This document shows positions 37,950-47,410 of a DNA stretch of 64,000 nt, one piece after another. The DNA lies in the IMG/VR virus record IMGVR_UViG_3300022074_000021, positions 1 through 64,000 of that record, one strand, 5' to 3'. The DNA comes from a virus. The position numbers and the translations under genes are program-made. The notes under the pieces are model-generated. The model worked only from the letters and a program-made list of their open reading frames with translations. It searched no databases and was not told where the DNA came from. Every line of letters begins with the position of its first letter. The first letter of the stretch is position 1.

Positions 37950-38210
37950 CTACTTTCTCTTTTTCTTCCAACTTTTCCTTGCAGGTCCGCGCTTTTTGTA
38001 CTTTTTATTTTTAATTTTTTTACAAGCTGCATGAGTAGGGCGACATGCTGGATAGGATGCTCCTTTTTTTCCAGCTTTTTTACGACCACAAGGCCCGCCA
38101 GTTTTACAGTTAATCCATCCCTTAAACTTTTTTCCTGTGCGCTTGTCAGTACGCGTTTTGAACCAATCGCGTAAGTTTTCACTTAACAATATTGCTTCTT
38201 TACAAGTCAT
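37950..38210 (-). CDS. Small basic Cys-containing protein, 86 aa
   Basis: This is a very basic protein with conserved-looking GWINCKTGGPCGRKKAG and SYPACRPTHAACKK, ending in a Lys/Arg tail. Proteins of this look are common in marine phages and algal viruses, and their function is unknown. GGAGG about 12 nt upstream of the ATG may be a ribosome-binding site. It is the third of a run of basic genes (from 39813) and could be a DNA-condensing internal protein (inference). Confidence 0.68.
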   Translation of the reverse strand: MTCKEAILLSENLRDWFKTRTDKRTGKKFKGWINCKTGGPCGRKKAGKKGASYPACRPTHAACKKIKNKKYKKRGPARKSWKKKRK

Positions 38211-38660
38211 TTATTTAATATTTCCTCCACGATTTACACACTTCTGAACGTATCCTGATGCATAAGCTGAAGGCCATACATCATACTTACGCTTAGCTTT
38301 GGCTTGACATTTAGCACGAGTCTTAGATACTTTCTTTTCAGCGTCCTCCTCAGATTTCTTTTTACCACTCTTCATATTAGCACACCAGTGATACATCTTA
38401 CCTTTCTCACCACCATACTTCTTAGCCCTCTTACGAAGCTCAGTTACAGTGCCTTTGCAACTAGCACCTGCACGCTTAACACGACCCGGGCTGCTCTCTG
38501 CATCCTCTTCATTTTCCTTACTAGCTCTAAGTTTATCTCCTGCACTTTTAGCTGCTTTATAAGCTTTACTACCTTTACGAGCACTCTTGGCACCACGCTT
38601 TTTCTTAGCGTTAATATTGGCCCATAACCCTTCAGTATAAAATTCCTTAAATGTCTTCAT
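38211..38660 (-). CDS. Basic head-type protein, 149 aa
   Basis: The N-terminus MKTFKEFYTEG closely resembles the capsid-targeting leader of T4 internal protein III (MKTYQEFIAE), with a possible protease cut after Glu10. The rest is Lys/Ala-rich and ends in KYDVWPSAYASGYVQKC, a motif seen in many marine phage and algal virus proteins of unknown function. The gene is adjacent to the 383-aa gene with a 1-nt gap. It is probably packaged in the head and possibly injected with DNA. Confidence 0.7.
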   Translation of the reverse strand: MKTFKEFYTEGLWANINAKKKRGAKSARKGSKAYKAAKSAGDKLRASKENEEDAESSPGRVKRAGASCKGTVTELRKRAKKYGGEKGKMYHWCANMKSGKKKSEEDAEKKVSKTRAKCQAKAKRKYDVWPSAYASGYVQKCVNRGGNIK

Positions 38661-38661
38661 C

Positions 38662-39813
38662 TTACCACTTCTTGCAACTCCAATAACCTGCAGAAAACTT
38701 ATCTTTTTTCTGGTCGCACTTATGACGTGCTCTGAATGACTTACGACGCTTAGGATTGCTCTTCTTAATCTTCATGTTTGGATCACCATAGCGAACAATT
38801 TTCTCCTTACCATCCTTACATGCCTTAACAACAAACTTCTTAGAGCCCCCAGACGTTCTACGAGGTGAGTTACACTTCATACGATCTTTGTCAACTCTCT
38901 CTGCATCTTCTTCAGCATCTTCACCATGTGTCTTTCTTGATCTACCTGGCTTATTAGGGCGTGTACGTCTATACCGACCTCCTGCACCATCTCTCTTAGC
39001 ATCTACATTACTAGGTTTCCAGTTATTTTGTGAATCATAAGACTTACCTTTTGGAGATTTTGAAGTACTTTCTTCACTCTCTTCTCCCATTGTTACATAT
39101 CGATTATATAGTTGATCGAATGTCTCTTCGGATTCTTCTCTACTAAGAGCTTCTAGTCTCTCATCTAAAGCATTAAGTTCAATTCTTAGTTCATCGATAT
39201 CAACATCCCTACCTTGCTCTGCTGCAGATACTTTAGAAGCAAAACGCATGAAGTGATCAGCAAGAGATTCTGACGCCTCAGCATCTTCACCACTATAAGC
39301 ATCTTTAACAAAGTCGATACCTTTACTCACATCACCACCGGTCATGAAATCGGCAAAAGCCAAAGCAGACTTACCGGCTAACTTAGCAGTACCCTTAATA
39401 GCTTTCTTAGCTACTTTCTTAGCTGTTTCACTATCCTCATCACGAAGACGTTTAATCATTCTGACATCGTCTTTATCAATATCCCCTTTATCATATGCAG
39501 CGTCTACTTTATCTTCTTCTTTTGAGTCGGGACCCATAGCTCTACCGGCTCGGTCAACTTTTTCTCCCCGCTCTGCTGCACCAAGTATAGCAGCTACACT
39601 TTTAGGTTTACCTTTTGGAAAAAGAGTGAATTCACCATCCTCATTAGGATTCACATAAGTGGGGTCGGAACGATACTTAGGCCCTCCACGACCGTCAGCA
39701 TCAGCATCTCCAGACTGAAGTCTACCTGCCTTATCATAATGCTTACCTTTCGGAGCTTCTTTAGCTTCCGTATAAATATCTTGTATGTCTTTAAAGAGCT
39801 CGTCAAACTTCAT
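38662..39813 (-). CDS. Charged head-type protein, 383 aa
   Basis: The N-terminus MKFDELFKDIQDIYTEAKEA is leader-like, sharing the YTE/(G,A) element with the 149-aa neighbour. The middle is acidic and helical, with an Ala/Lys segment near 130-160. The C-terminal 80 residues are basic with spaced Cys (MKCNSPRR, FRARHKCDQKKD, GYWSCKKW), a module widespread in T4-like marine phages. A late box stands 5 nt upstream. It probably resides inside or on the capsid. The exact role is unknown. Confidence 0.7.
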   Translation of the reverse strand: MKFDELFKDIQDIYTEAKEAPKGKHYDKAGRLQSGDADADGRGGPKYRSDPTYVNPNEDGEFTLFPKGKPKSVAAILGAAERGEKVDRAGRAMGPDSKEEDKVDAAYDKGDIDKDDVRMIKRLRDEDSETAKKVAKKAIKGTAKLAGKSALAFADFMTGGDVSKGIDFVKDAYSGEDAEASESLADHFMRFASKVSAAEQGRDVDIDELRIELNALDERLEALSREESEETFDQLYNRYVTMGEESEESTSKSPKGKSYDSQNNWKPSNVDAKRDGAGGRYRRTRPNKPGRSRKTHGEDAEEDAERVDKDRMKCNSPRRTSGGSKKFVVKACKDGKEKIVRYGDPNMKIKKSNPKRRKSFRARHKCDQKKDKFSAGYWSCKKW

Positions 39814-39818
39814 ACGTA

Positions 39819-39826
39819 TATTTATG
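39819..39826 (-). promoter_or_regulatory. Late promoter, CATAAATA
   Basis: The box ends 5 nt before ATG 39813. It follows the clamp loader stop, so the late basic genes are separated from the replication genes upstream. Confidence 0.75.
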
Positions 39827-40748
39827 CTTTAAGAGCCATTTCTAAAGCAACTAGGCACGCAAAGCAGTTAATTTCTTTATCAACTATAAATGCAGTCTTA
39901 TACAAATGATCAGCAATAATAGTAATCATTTGCTTTTTCTTAAACTCATCAATCGGTTGGCTATAAATATAATCTAACAAATTAGCAAGTAATGTATCAT
40001 AGTCTCCTTGAAAGCGATCTTCATTCTCGATAAGATATTTTCGTACTTTTAACGAGTCTTTTTTGATACCTTCGAAGATGCTGTTAAGTAGCTCACTGTC
40101 ACTCCCACTGCTATCAATGCAAAGCTCGCCATCAATAACTGACTTTTGGATTTCGTTGATAGTTTTTCGGAGATCAGGAAAGAGTCTCTTAACCAGTACG
40201 ACAAATTTTTTCTTTTGCTCATCACTTACTTTTACGTTTTCTTTTTTTAATATATTAAAGCAACGTTTAGCTGCTTGTTCGACGACAGGTTTTAAATCGA
40301 GAGATTGACATCTAGATTGTAATGCGGGGATAATCTTATGCTTATAGTTAGCAGTAAGAATAAACCTACAGTACTTAGCGTACGTCTCCATAGTATTACG
40401 AAGCGCAGCCTGTGCCTGAGAGGTTAGCCCATCAGCTTCATCTAATACTACTACCTTTACACCACCATCAAATGATTTAGTTTGTGCAAAGTTTGTAATA
40501 TTATGGCGAATAGTATCAATACCAGATTCGTCAGAAGCATTAATATAAAGATAATTACATCCAAGAATGTCATTAACAATAATTCTTGCAAGAGTAGTTT
40601 TACCAGTACCAGGGCTACCAACAAATAATAAATTAGGAATCTCATCCTTAAATTGTGATACTATTCTAAGGGACTTATCATCGAGTATAAGATCATCTAA
40701 CTTAACCGGTCTATACTTCTCCACCCATATCTTATCAAACTCAATCAT
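39822..40748 (-). CDS. 44: Sliding clamp loader large subunit (T4 gp44-like)
   Basis: This AAA+ ATPase opens and loads the sliding clamp. Walker A GSPGTGKT lies at residues 44-51, Walker B VVLDEAD at 100-106, sensor 1 LTAN at 131-134, and the SRC arginine-finger motif at 145-147. The length of 308 aa compares with 319 in T4. It starts 3 nt after the dUTPase stop, so both are probably on one early or middle transcript. The small subunit gp62 is not visible in this window. Confidence 0.93.
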   Translation of the reverse strand: MIEFDKIWVEKYRPVKLDDLILDDKSLRIVSQFKDEIPNLLFVGSPGTGKTTLARIIVNDILGCNYLYINASDESGIDTIRHNITNFAQTKSFDGGVKVVVLDEADGLTSQAQAALRNTMETYAKYCRFILTANYKHKIIPALQSRCQSLDLKPVVEQAAKRCFNILKKENVKVSDEQKKKFVVLVKRLFPDLRKTINEIQKSVIDGELCIDSSGSDSELLNSIFEGIKKDSLKVRKYLIENEDRFQGDYDTLLANLLDYIYSQPIDEFKKKQMITIIADHLYKTAFIVDKEINCFACLVALEMALKA

Positions 40749-40751
40749 AAC

Positions 40752-41174
40752 TTATTTACCTGAACTACCGAAGCCCTTATCTCCACGAATAGATTCTTCA
40801 ACAGAACCTTCTGATACTTCCACTGGGTAGTTAGCATATACTACGAACTGGGCAACACGTTCTCCAGCTTTTACTTCGTAATTTTTATCAGTTAGGTTAT
40901 AAAGTTTAACTCCAGCATCACCACGATAGCCTTCGTCGATAATACCTGGATGTGGCATAATGCCATGCTTAAAACCTAAACCAGAACGCCCTTCAACTTT
41001 AACCCAAAAACCTTCTTCAATATAAGCAAACTTGAGACCAACACCAACAACCGCCGAACCTCGAGCTGGAATTGTTACACTTTCAACTGAAGTAACATCC
41101 ATACCCGTATCATTATCATGATTTTTTACTGGTAACACCGCATCAACATGCGTCTTTTCAAACTTTAACTTCAT
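40752..41174 (-). CDS. dut: dUTPase (trimeric type)
   Basis: The enzyme hydrolyses dUTP to dUMP, keeping uracil out of DNA. The conserved motifs are in order: DTGMDV at 22-27, GRSGLG at 62-67, GIIDEGYRGD at 77-86, and the C-terminal RGDKGFGSSG at 130-139. The length of 140 aa is normal. A sigma70-like promoter with its -10 six nt from the ATG precedes it, unlike the late boxes of structural genes. It leads into the clamp loader gene. Confidence 0.95.
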   Translation of the reverse strand: MKLKFEKTHVDAVLPVKNHDNDTGMDVTSVESVTIPARGSAVVGVGLKFAYIEEGFWVKVEGRSGLGFKHGIMPHPGIIDEGYRGDAGVKLYNLTDKNYEVKAGERVAQFVVYANYPVEVSEGSVEESIRGDKGFGSSGK

Positions 41175-41180
41175 ACATAT

Positions 41181-41208
41181 ATGATATACTACGAATAAAA
41201 ATATTCAA
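41181..41208 (-). promoter_or_regulatory. Sigma70-like promoter of dUTPase
   Basis: TTGAAT and TATCAT are separated by 16 bp on the minus strand, with 6 nt to the ATG. Confidence 0.5.
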
Positions 41209-41235
41209 CTACGTAGTGGATTATATTAAATGTAG

Positions 41236-41243
41236 ATTAAATA
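41236..41243 (+). promoter_or_regulatory. Late promoter, ATTAAATA
   Basis: The box ends 5 nt before GTG 41249 and lies inside the longer reading from GTG 41216, so the shorter start is preferred. Confidence 0.65.
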
Positions 41244-41248
41244 TAGTA

Positions 41249-41725
41249 GTGGAAGGTAATAATGCATCTTTTGACCCTACTAATGACGTTGACAATGCTG
41301 TTGATGATATCATTACACAACTGAGTACTCAGAATCATTCAGAGACAAAAGCAAAACAATCTGCTGAAGTACCTGAAACTGATGAACTAGAAGAGTATCT
41401 TGTTAAAACTACAGCAAGACTTATTGATACAACGTTAGATGCTGTTGATAATGTTAAAGATTATATATCATCGGCCCCTGAGAACAGAGATGTAGCTTCT
41501 CTAGCCGAGCTTATGCGTTCCGCAAACGGGGCTATTGAAACTATGCAGAAGATCCATGCTAATAAAGAGAACATTCAATCACGTAAGGATGTTAAGCAGA
41601 TGGATATTGACTCAAAGAAAGAACTTAATATGATAGACAATACAACTAAGTTAGTAATGTCGAGAGAAGATGTTCTTAAAGCTCTTACTAATGGGGAGCA
41701 GGAAGAAGAAGTAATAGATATTTAG
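41249..41725 (+). CDS. Possible small terminase subunit (T4 gp16-like), 158 aa
   Basis: The protein has an acidic N-terminus, a central helical hairpin (ENRDVASLAELMRSANGAIE, then MQKIHANKENIQ) and a C-terminal NTTKLVMSREDVLKAL. This arrangement parallels T4 gp16 (164 aa), whose C-terminus carries NATVFMGSPTELMDEI. In that role it would recognise DNA and regulate the large terminase. The start is the GTG placed 5 nt after a late box. The gene is isolated between dUTPase and the baseplate block and overlaps the convergent stop. The similarity is by pattern only. Confidence 0.5.
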   Translation: MEGNNASFDPTNDVDNAVDDIITQLSTQNHSETKAKQSAEVPETDELEEYLVKTTARLIDTTLDAVDNVKDYISSAPENRDVASLAELMRSANGAIETMQKIHANKENIQSRKDVKQMDIDSKKELNMIDNTTKLVMSREDVLKALTNGEQEEEVIDI

Positions 41726-43590
41726 TTTAAAGGTGGCAGCGTAGTGTTCTCAATAATGACTTCCGAATCAGGATATTCCAAACTATCTATTACATTACCA
41801 TTAGCTTCTTTAGATATTCCGTTATTAAGAATGTTTTTAATTTTATCAAGTTCACCTATACATACTTTAATCTCTAGAATATTTGTAATTTCCTCTTGAG
41901 ATATTTTAGGAATTTCACTCCAGCCAGTATCACTAATTTTCTTAGAATTATCCATACTCATGCTCTTGTTATTAAATGATTCATTCGCCGGCGATCTTAA
42001 TAGATATTGCCACGCCCCTAAAGTAAAATCAGTAATAATATCTGATTGCGAATTGACATCAATAATTTTAAAATATAGCCAGTCGCTAGTACCAGCTGGT
42101 CTAACAGCAACAAACGCTTGATTGGCTCTTTGATATTTAGCAATACTCGTATCTCTAATAAATTGCTTACGTTTCTTGCTAGTACTTCCTGCTGTATCTC
42201 GACCGAAAAAGGCAGCTAATAATCCTGCACTAACTGCAACACCATCATTGTAGATTTTTTCAGTTTGTGGTTTTAGTTGCTCCATACTTGATTCAGTCAA
42301 CTCATGATCCCATCCGCTTGTAACTAATTGAGCAGCCGTTCCAGTCTCATTACCATCCGGATCATTTAAAACTCCAGTTCGTAATGCTTCCCGTCCAGCG
42401 TCTGTTCTTGCTATCTTTGAAGGAGCGTATATATAATTTTCACCTATGTTACCTACACCGCCAATAGTTTTAAGATCATCAGGGGTTTTATCGTATGTAT
42501 CTATAAAAGCAATCTTGTGTTCCTTATCAATATAGGCTGCAAAAATAGTGTATCGTGGATTACCATTTGGTTTATGCTCTATAATATCTGATATTTTAGT
42601 CTCACCATCTACGTATGTATTTACATTCTCACCTTTAATCCGGGTTTGACTATCAAGTAATGAATTATTATCTTTATAACGTTTAGTCTGTCCTATAGGG
42701 TTTTCATCTGTAGAAATTCCATTAACACTACCTACTCTAGTACCAATACTCCTCTTTTTATTATCTCTTGGGCTGTAAGGATTATATCGAAAGCTTTGCT
42801 CAAATCGTCTAAAACACCCACCCATCTCTTGCCTAACTTTTGCTAAGACGTTACTACTAGCAGCGGAGTAATCATAGTAAGATTGAACATCTGGAGTATA
42901 TCTAAATACACTTGCTGGGTTTCTTAAAGATTTACCGCTATTAATTTTATTATCAATCTCGGATAAATTTTCTTCACCAGCCAATACTTTTTGCACACTC
43001 TTAAATGCTTGTGTAGATGTCTGAATAATTTCGGTATAAGCTTTACTGAATACTAATGGTATTTTTGTTCTAATTGTTTCATCTATACTATTAGTCATAT
43101 TACCAAATGATTCTGATAGCTGACCTACACCAAAGGTATTAGAATTATTTTTATTAGATGCTACTTGCGCTATTCTAGCTACGCTGTCTGATGTTCGAGC
43201 AAATAAATTACAAGGAGAGTTTAAACAATCCAGTAAAGCTTTTTCAAAAAGAGATTGAAAATCATCAGAGAACAAATTTGGAGTGCTCCAACGTGCGCGC
43301 ATCTCTTGTATTGCAGATCCAAATATTGGGTTATGTGTTATTTTAAGTAAATAATACTCAATAGTAGATCCATCCAGTACTGAGCTATTAAGTGTAAGAT
43401 CTTGTACTAGCTTAGTAGCTGAATCTAAATTACCATTAATAGCGCTGTTGTAGTTTAAAGCTAAGTTAATATCTAGCTCCCAATCTGGGTTATCTACCAA
43501 ATCACAAAATGGGGTGTTATACTTTAAGTAATCTTTACTTATAGCCAACCCTTGCAATTTTTCATGAAGATTGTTTCCATATATAATCAT
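41722..43590 (-). CDS. Tail/baseplate structural protein, 622 aa
   Basis: I recognise no domain. The N-terminal half is helical (GSAIQEMRARWSTPNLFSDD, then SQLSESFGNMTNS). A block near 405-505 is more compact and contains AFVAVRPAGTSDWLYFKIID. It overlaps the gp53-like gene by 4 nt (ATGA) and ends the operon that begins with the tail tube genes. A baseplate hub or wedge role is therefore likely from context. It has no late box of its own. Confidence 0.6.
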   Translation of the reverse strand: MIIYGNNLHEKLQGLAISKDYLKYNTPFCDLVDNPDWELDINLALNYNSAINGNLDSATKLVQDLTLNSSVLDGSTIEYYLLKITHNPIFGSAIQEMRARWSTPNLFSDDFQSLFEKALLDCLNSPCNLFARTSDSVARIAQVASNKNNSNTFGVGQLSESFGNMTNSIDETIRTKIPLVFSKAYTEIIQTSTQAFKSVQKVLAGEENLSEIDNKINSGKSLRNPASVFRYTPDVQSYYDYSAASSNVLAKVRQEMGGCFRRFEQSFRYNPYSPRDNKKRSIGTRVGSVNGISTDENPIGQTKRYKDNNSLLDSQTRIKGENVNTYVDGETKISDIIEHKPNGNPRYTIFAAYIDKEHKIAFIDTYDKTPDDLKTIGGVGNIGENYIYAPSKIARTDAGREALRTGVLNDPDGNETGTAAQLVTSGWDHELTESSMEQLKPQTEKIYNDGVAVSAGLLAAFFGRDTAGSTSKKRKQFIRDTSIAKYQRANQAFVAVRPAGTSDWLYFKIIDVNSQSDIITDFTLGAWQYLLRSPANESFNNKSMSMDNSKKISDTGWSEIPKISQEEITNILEIKVCIGELDKIKNILNNGISKEANGNVIDSLEYPDSEVIIENTTLPPLN

Positions 43591-43967
43591 GATTGATTAG
43601 ATTTAAGTTGTTCTAAAACTCTATAAAGGGCACCTGGTTTAATATATTTGTATGTCCTGTTAGCTTGCGCTTGAAATATATAGTCTGGTTTGTTTAAAAG
43701 GTAAACTGACCACCATAGTTGAATTGTACTATATAGCTCATACGATAGAGTTGTCCATGGCTTATCACTTATTAAAGTAATTTCATCAATAAAATCATCA
43801 CTGATATCATCTGGAAATGATACTTTATTTAACAGATTATAAAAATAAAAATTGTTATCACCGTTATCAACCAAATTTACATTGAAGATATTTTCATACA
43901 ATTCACTCGAGAGATTATTAAGATCTTCAACTTGATTTTGTTTTGTACCGTTAATTATTGTGCTCAT
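43587..43967 (-). CDS. Baseplate wedge protein gp53-like, 126 aa
   Basis: The core WTTLSYELYSTIQLWWSVYL followed by LNKPDYIF and the C-terminal IKPGALYRVL resembles the gp53 pattern, in which a short LSY-x2-YGST-x2-WW segment precedes a Pro-rich end. T4 gp53 is 196 aa, so this would be a short version. It overlaps both neighbours (TAATG and ATGA), indicating coupled translation within the baseplate operon. Assignment rests on motif pattern and position. Confidence 0.55.
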   Translation of the reverse strand: MSTIINGTKQNQVEDLNNLSSELYENIFNVNLVDNGDNNFYFYNLLNKVSFPDDISDDFIDEITLISDKPWTTLSYELYSTIQLWWSVYLLNKPDYIFQAQANRTYKYIKPGALYRVLEQLKSNQS

Positions 43968-45121
43968 TAGTTACCAAATATTACTGTGTTACCATCTAAA
44001 GATGTGTTAAAATTATCTCCTAACATTGTGTTACCATAATCTTTAATTAAGGAAGAAAATGTAATAGACACTTGATACGCATCAGGTACAGGAGTTTCAA
44101 TTAACTTACTATTAATTGTACCACTACCATTACCAGTGGGGACGTATACTTTTGACTTTCTTATTGTACCTTGAAAATCTACTGACATATTAGAAATATA
44201 CGCATATGGCATAGAAAATTGACCTGGTACTGACACAGAGTATATTTTAGGAGGAGGCGTTCTACCAAATGATGTCTTGTAAGGCTTATTCTGAAAAGCC
44301 AAAAGCCATAGCAATTCATAATTTTGCTGGATAGGGCTAACAGTCCCCCGTCTTATAGTATTAGCAAGTGGGAAGGTAACAGTCTCTGAGCGAGGGGAAG
44401 GTTCTTGAAAGTACATAGGCTTTTCGATATATACTCCTGGCTGCGCAATATTAACTACATCGGAAATAGTATTGACAGTTTTCATACCTTTGTCAATAAA
44501 CTTAGAAATGAGATTATCACCACCTGTTTCGCCCCATTCTCCTGTTGTTATAGTTGGACTTTCATAAATTGGTAATCTATATTGGAATCCAGTAGGACGT
44601 GTAAAATAAATACCTTCTAACGATTTAAGATTATTTTGTCTAAGTAGAGCCCTATCTGTATCAGTACCGCTTGTACGGGCTTGAAATCCATCTAAAAAAC
44701 TACCAGCCCCTTCGAAGGCTTTTTTGGTTGCTTCTGATGCTTGAATTTTTTTAAGAGTACTTTGAATAAAATTGCTTTTTAACGATGCATCAATAACATT
44801 TGCTGAAGCGTTGAGATAATATAGAGCTCCACTTATTAATGAGCTTAATAATTGCTCTCGCTCGGTAAGAAAAATACATGGTACTTTATTAAGAGCTGCT
44901 TCAGAAGATGTTGGTCCTGCATACCAACTAAAGTCATTTACAACATCAATTATCTTTCTATTCGGCTTAAGTATAGGTTTATTATCCGTATCAGTAAGCT
45001 GTACGCTAAACTTCTTTAATATGTTTTGAACATCTTTACCTAGTTGTGTGCGATTACTAGCAAGATCTGTTCCTTCTTCGAAACGTGAAAGTCCTTGGGT
45101 GTTAATTAAAACTGTACTCAT
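43967..45121 (-). CDS. Probable baseplate tail-tube cap protein (gp48/gp54 type), 384 aa
   Basis: The C-terminal third (VPGQFSMPYAYISNMSVDFQ, then PVPDAYQVSITFSSLI) follows the pattern of T4-type tube-cap and tube-initiator proteins, which end in a beta strand pair like PSTFTLEITMREI. The N-terminal half is helical. The gene is between the tape-measure candidate and gp53-like, which is where the cap protein would be expected. It overlaps both neighbours by single bases (TAATG). It may equally be another hub protein. Confidence 0.45.
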   Translation of the reverse strand: MSTVLINTQGLSRFEEGTDLASNRTQLGKDVQNILKKFSVQLTDTDNKPILKPNRKIIDVVNDFSWYAGPTSSEAALNKVPCIFLTEREQLLSSLISGALYYLNASANVIDASLKSNFIQSTLKKIQASEATKKAFEGAGSFLDGFQARTSGTDTDRALLRQNNLKSLEGIYFTRPTGFQYRLPIYESPTITTGEWGETGGDNLISKFIDKGMKTVNTISDVVNIAQPGVYIEKPMYFQEPSPRSETVTFPLANTIRRGTVSPIQQNYELLWLLAFQNKPYKTSFGRTPPPKIYSVSVPGQFSMPYAYISNMSVDFQGTIRKSKVYVPTGNGSGTINSKLIETPVPDAYQVSITFSSLIKDYGNTMLGDNFNTSLDGNTVIFGN

Positions 45122-46656
45122 TATGCGTAGAATTCTGTTGTTAGTTTGTTAGAGGGAAATTGTATATCTGTAGGGCCAGTTTTTCCAGATTGTGATACTA
45201 ATGCATTAATACCATTACGAATAGATATCAATACTGATAGCTGATTTTTATTAATATCACTTATTGTAGACATTGTTTTAGAGTTACCATCAAGCATCTT
45301 ATCGATAGGACCACCAGTCTTAGCAGCAAGTATAGAATCTTCATCATCAAATGCTGTTACATTACCGTTTTTAGAAATATAACCATCTTTAATGTCACTA
45401 GGTAACTTATTTGTCGCTTGAAATGCTTTCTGCTCAGCTGGTGTCAAATGAAGAATTTCTTCTGCTCTTTGCTGCTCCGGAGTCATTCTAGCATCTCTTT
45501 CTTGCTTACGCCTCATCTGTTGTGCGTTCCAAGCTGCCTGTCTTATCTCAGCTTCAGACATGGCATCAGGATCTTCTATTCTATCAATATCAATACCAGG
45601 AATTTTATTAGCTATATCAATTATCTTATTCTGACCCGCACGAACCATGTCCTTAAAAATAGCTATAGCACCTTCAAAGACTGACCTTAGAGAACTACCA
45701 ATTTGATCAAAGACACCCACTATCCATCCCCATGAGTCAGTTGCAATCTCTTTACCTTTTTGATATACGTCGTTAAGTTCGTTACCAGCTAAAGTTGTAA
45801 AAGCATCGAACGCCATTAAAAAATTTTCATTGGCACCTTGTCCGAGCATTGCTGGTATTATCTTTCCCCACGCTTTAAAACCTTCTGCAAAATCTAATTT
45901 AGCCATATGCCCAATACCAACTCCAAATTGATACAAGCCACTTAACAATGGTATTTTACCATCTTTAATATTTTGCCAAACTACTGCTCCTAGCTCACTT
46001 GCCTTTGTATTTAGCCAGGTCCCAAAATCTACATCTCTTTCGCCAGTATTCTCATTCTTAGGGTTATTATATTCATACATGAATTTAATCATGTCCATAC
46101 CAACAGACACTGCAGTACCAATACCAGGAAATAGACCAGCAATACCAGAAGTAAGTTCATATAGACCCTCAAATGGCTTATCCCTCTGAAATGCGTCGTA
46201 TGCATATCCAAAGTTAATAAGCGAACCTACTAGAGGTAAAACTTTTAGCATTTTGATAGGTACGAGTTTCGCTAGCTTTAAAGCCATTGTAGCCAAGTGA
46301 CCAGTATCTGTAACTATTGCAAGAGCAGTTCCGAGAAGACCTGCTCCAAGAAGACCCATGAGGTTTACCCCTCCACCGCCATTACCACCAGCTTGAATCG
46401 CAGCCATCTGACTAGCAGTATCACCTCCTGCCGCGATAGTCCCTCTGCTAATTTTTTGAGCCTCAGGATCAGGATCAATAACATCTTTCATAATCCCGAA
46501 TATTTTAGTATATCTAGATATCTCTTGGGTTGTAAGATTAGGATTGACTTCACCAGGTCTATTATCTTTTCTCACACCACGTTCACTTTCTGGTGCGCTC
46601 TTATTAGTAAGAGCGCCCATTATTGCTGCGAATGGATTGGTAACGTCTTCTGCCAC
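45121..46656 (-). CDS. Probable tail tape-measure or hub protein, 511 aa
   Basis: The protein has a disordered N-terminus, a Gly-rich linker (IQAGGNGGGGVNLMG), then alternating hydrophobic amphipathic segments (LLGAGLLGTALAIVTD, LVGSLINFGYAYD) and a charged helical C-terminus ending with repeated LSVLISIRNGINALVSQSG. This is the profile of tape-measure proteins, which T4 calls gp29 (590 aa). The GTG start at 46656 is chosen because a late box ends exactly 5 nt upstream. That box overlaps the stop of the preceding gene. Confidence 0.55.
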   Translation of the reverse strand: MAEDVTNPFAAIMGALTNKSAPESERGVRKDNRPGEVNPNLTTQEISRYTKIFGIMKDVIDPDPEAQKISRGTIAAGGDTASQMAAIQAGGNGGGGVNLMGLLGAGLLGTALAIVTDTGHLATMALKLAKLVPIKMLKVLPLVGSLINFGYAYDAFQRDKPFEGLYELTSGIAGLFPGIGTAVSVGMDMIKFMYEYNNPKNENTGERDVDFGTWLNTKASELGAVVWQNIKDGKIPLLSGLYQFGVGIGHMAKLDFAEGFKAWGKIIPAMLGQGANENFLMAFDAFTTLAGNELNDVYQKGKEIATDSWGWIVGVFDQIGSSLRSVFEGAIAIFKDMVRAGQNKIIDIANKIPGIDIDRIEDPDAMSEAEIRQAAWNAQQMRRKQERDARMTPEQQRAEEILHLTPAEQKAFQATNKLPSDIKDGYISKNGNVTAFDDEDSILAAKTGGPIDKMLDGNSKTMSTISDINKNQLSVLISIRNGINALVSQSGKTGPTDIQFPSNKLTTEFYA

Positions 46657-46661
46657 CTAAT

Positions 46662-46669
46662 TATTTAAT
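46662..46669 (-). promoter_or_regulatory. Late promoter, ATTAAATA
   Basis: The box ends 5 nt before GTG 46656 and overlaps the stop codon of the upstream gene. Confidence 0.65.
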
Positions 46670-47405
46670 CAGTGGATAGGAAGCTTGCGTTAATTTCTAT
46701 CATAACTTCTTGATCAAATGTAACTGCTCTGTCTGTTACTTTTTTTATACTACTAATATAATCAAGAATTTTATTGCTAAGCTTAAGAGGTAAATTATTT
46801 ACAATTTCTTTACGTTCGAATGAGCTAATATCGCTAAATACAACAGTATTTTCACCAATTTTAATACTATCAATATACTTGCTCGTCTCGTATGATACAA
46901 CCATACCAACACTCTGCTTAAGTTTTTCGCTAGGGTCTGTGATTTTAGCTAGCTCTGCAATGAGTTTGTTATTAATAGCACTATCTATCGATAAGGTTGG
47001 TACACTTAAATCTACAGCAATTTCGTCATGTGATACTGTAGATTTAAGCTTAACATCAGATTTTTTGATAGATGGTAAGTCGTCAATATCATATTCAGCA
47101 TCATTAATTGTAATCTTAGATCCAACAGACTCTCTACGTAAACCTAATAGAATAGCAGGCTTATCAATAATAAGATACTCCTGATCCTCTACACTATTAT
47201 CTGTAATTAAATCGTTAAAAATATTAACTCGTTTAACAACACCATCAATTCCGTCAAATGCTGAGCTGATTAGCTTCTTCTGCTGACTAACACTTGCAAG
47301 TTTGAAAGATGCCTTCTTGGCTATTGATGGAATCTTAACTGTTACTGTATTAGCATTATTAAGCTCTTGAAGACTATTCAAAAAACTTTTAACATCAGAA
47401 CTCAT
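46665..47405 (-). CDS. Baseplate hub assembly protein (gp26/gp51 family), 246 aa
   Basis: The N-terminal signature VKIPSIAKKASFKLASVSQQ, KKLISSAFDGIDG and LIIDKPAILLGLRR is characteristic of the T4 baseplate family that contains gp26 and gp51. The length is close to gp51 (249 aa). These proteins assist or form the hub during baseplate assembly. A late box stands 5 nt upstream. A second, more diverged member lies immediately upstream. Confidence 0.72.
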   Translation of the reverse strand: MSSDVKSFLNSLQELNNANTVTVKIPSIAKKASFKLASVSQQKKLISSAFDGIDGVVKRVNIFNDLITDNSVEDQEYLIIDKPAILLGLRRESVGSKITINDAEYDIDDLPSIKKSDVKLKSTVSHDEIAVDLSVPTLSIDSAINNKLIAELAKITDPSEKLKQSVGMVVSYETSKYIDSIKIGENTVVFSDISSFERKEIVNNLPLKLSNKILDYISSIKKVTDRAVTFDQEVMIEINASFLSTD

Positions 47406-47410
47406 ACTAA

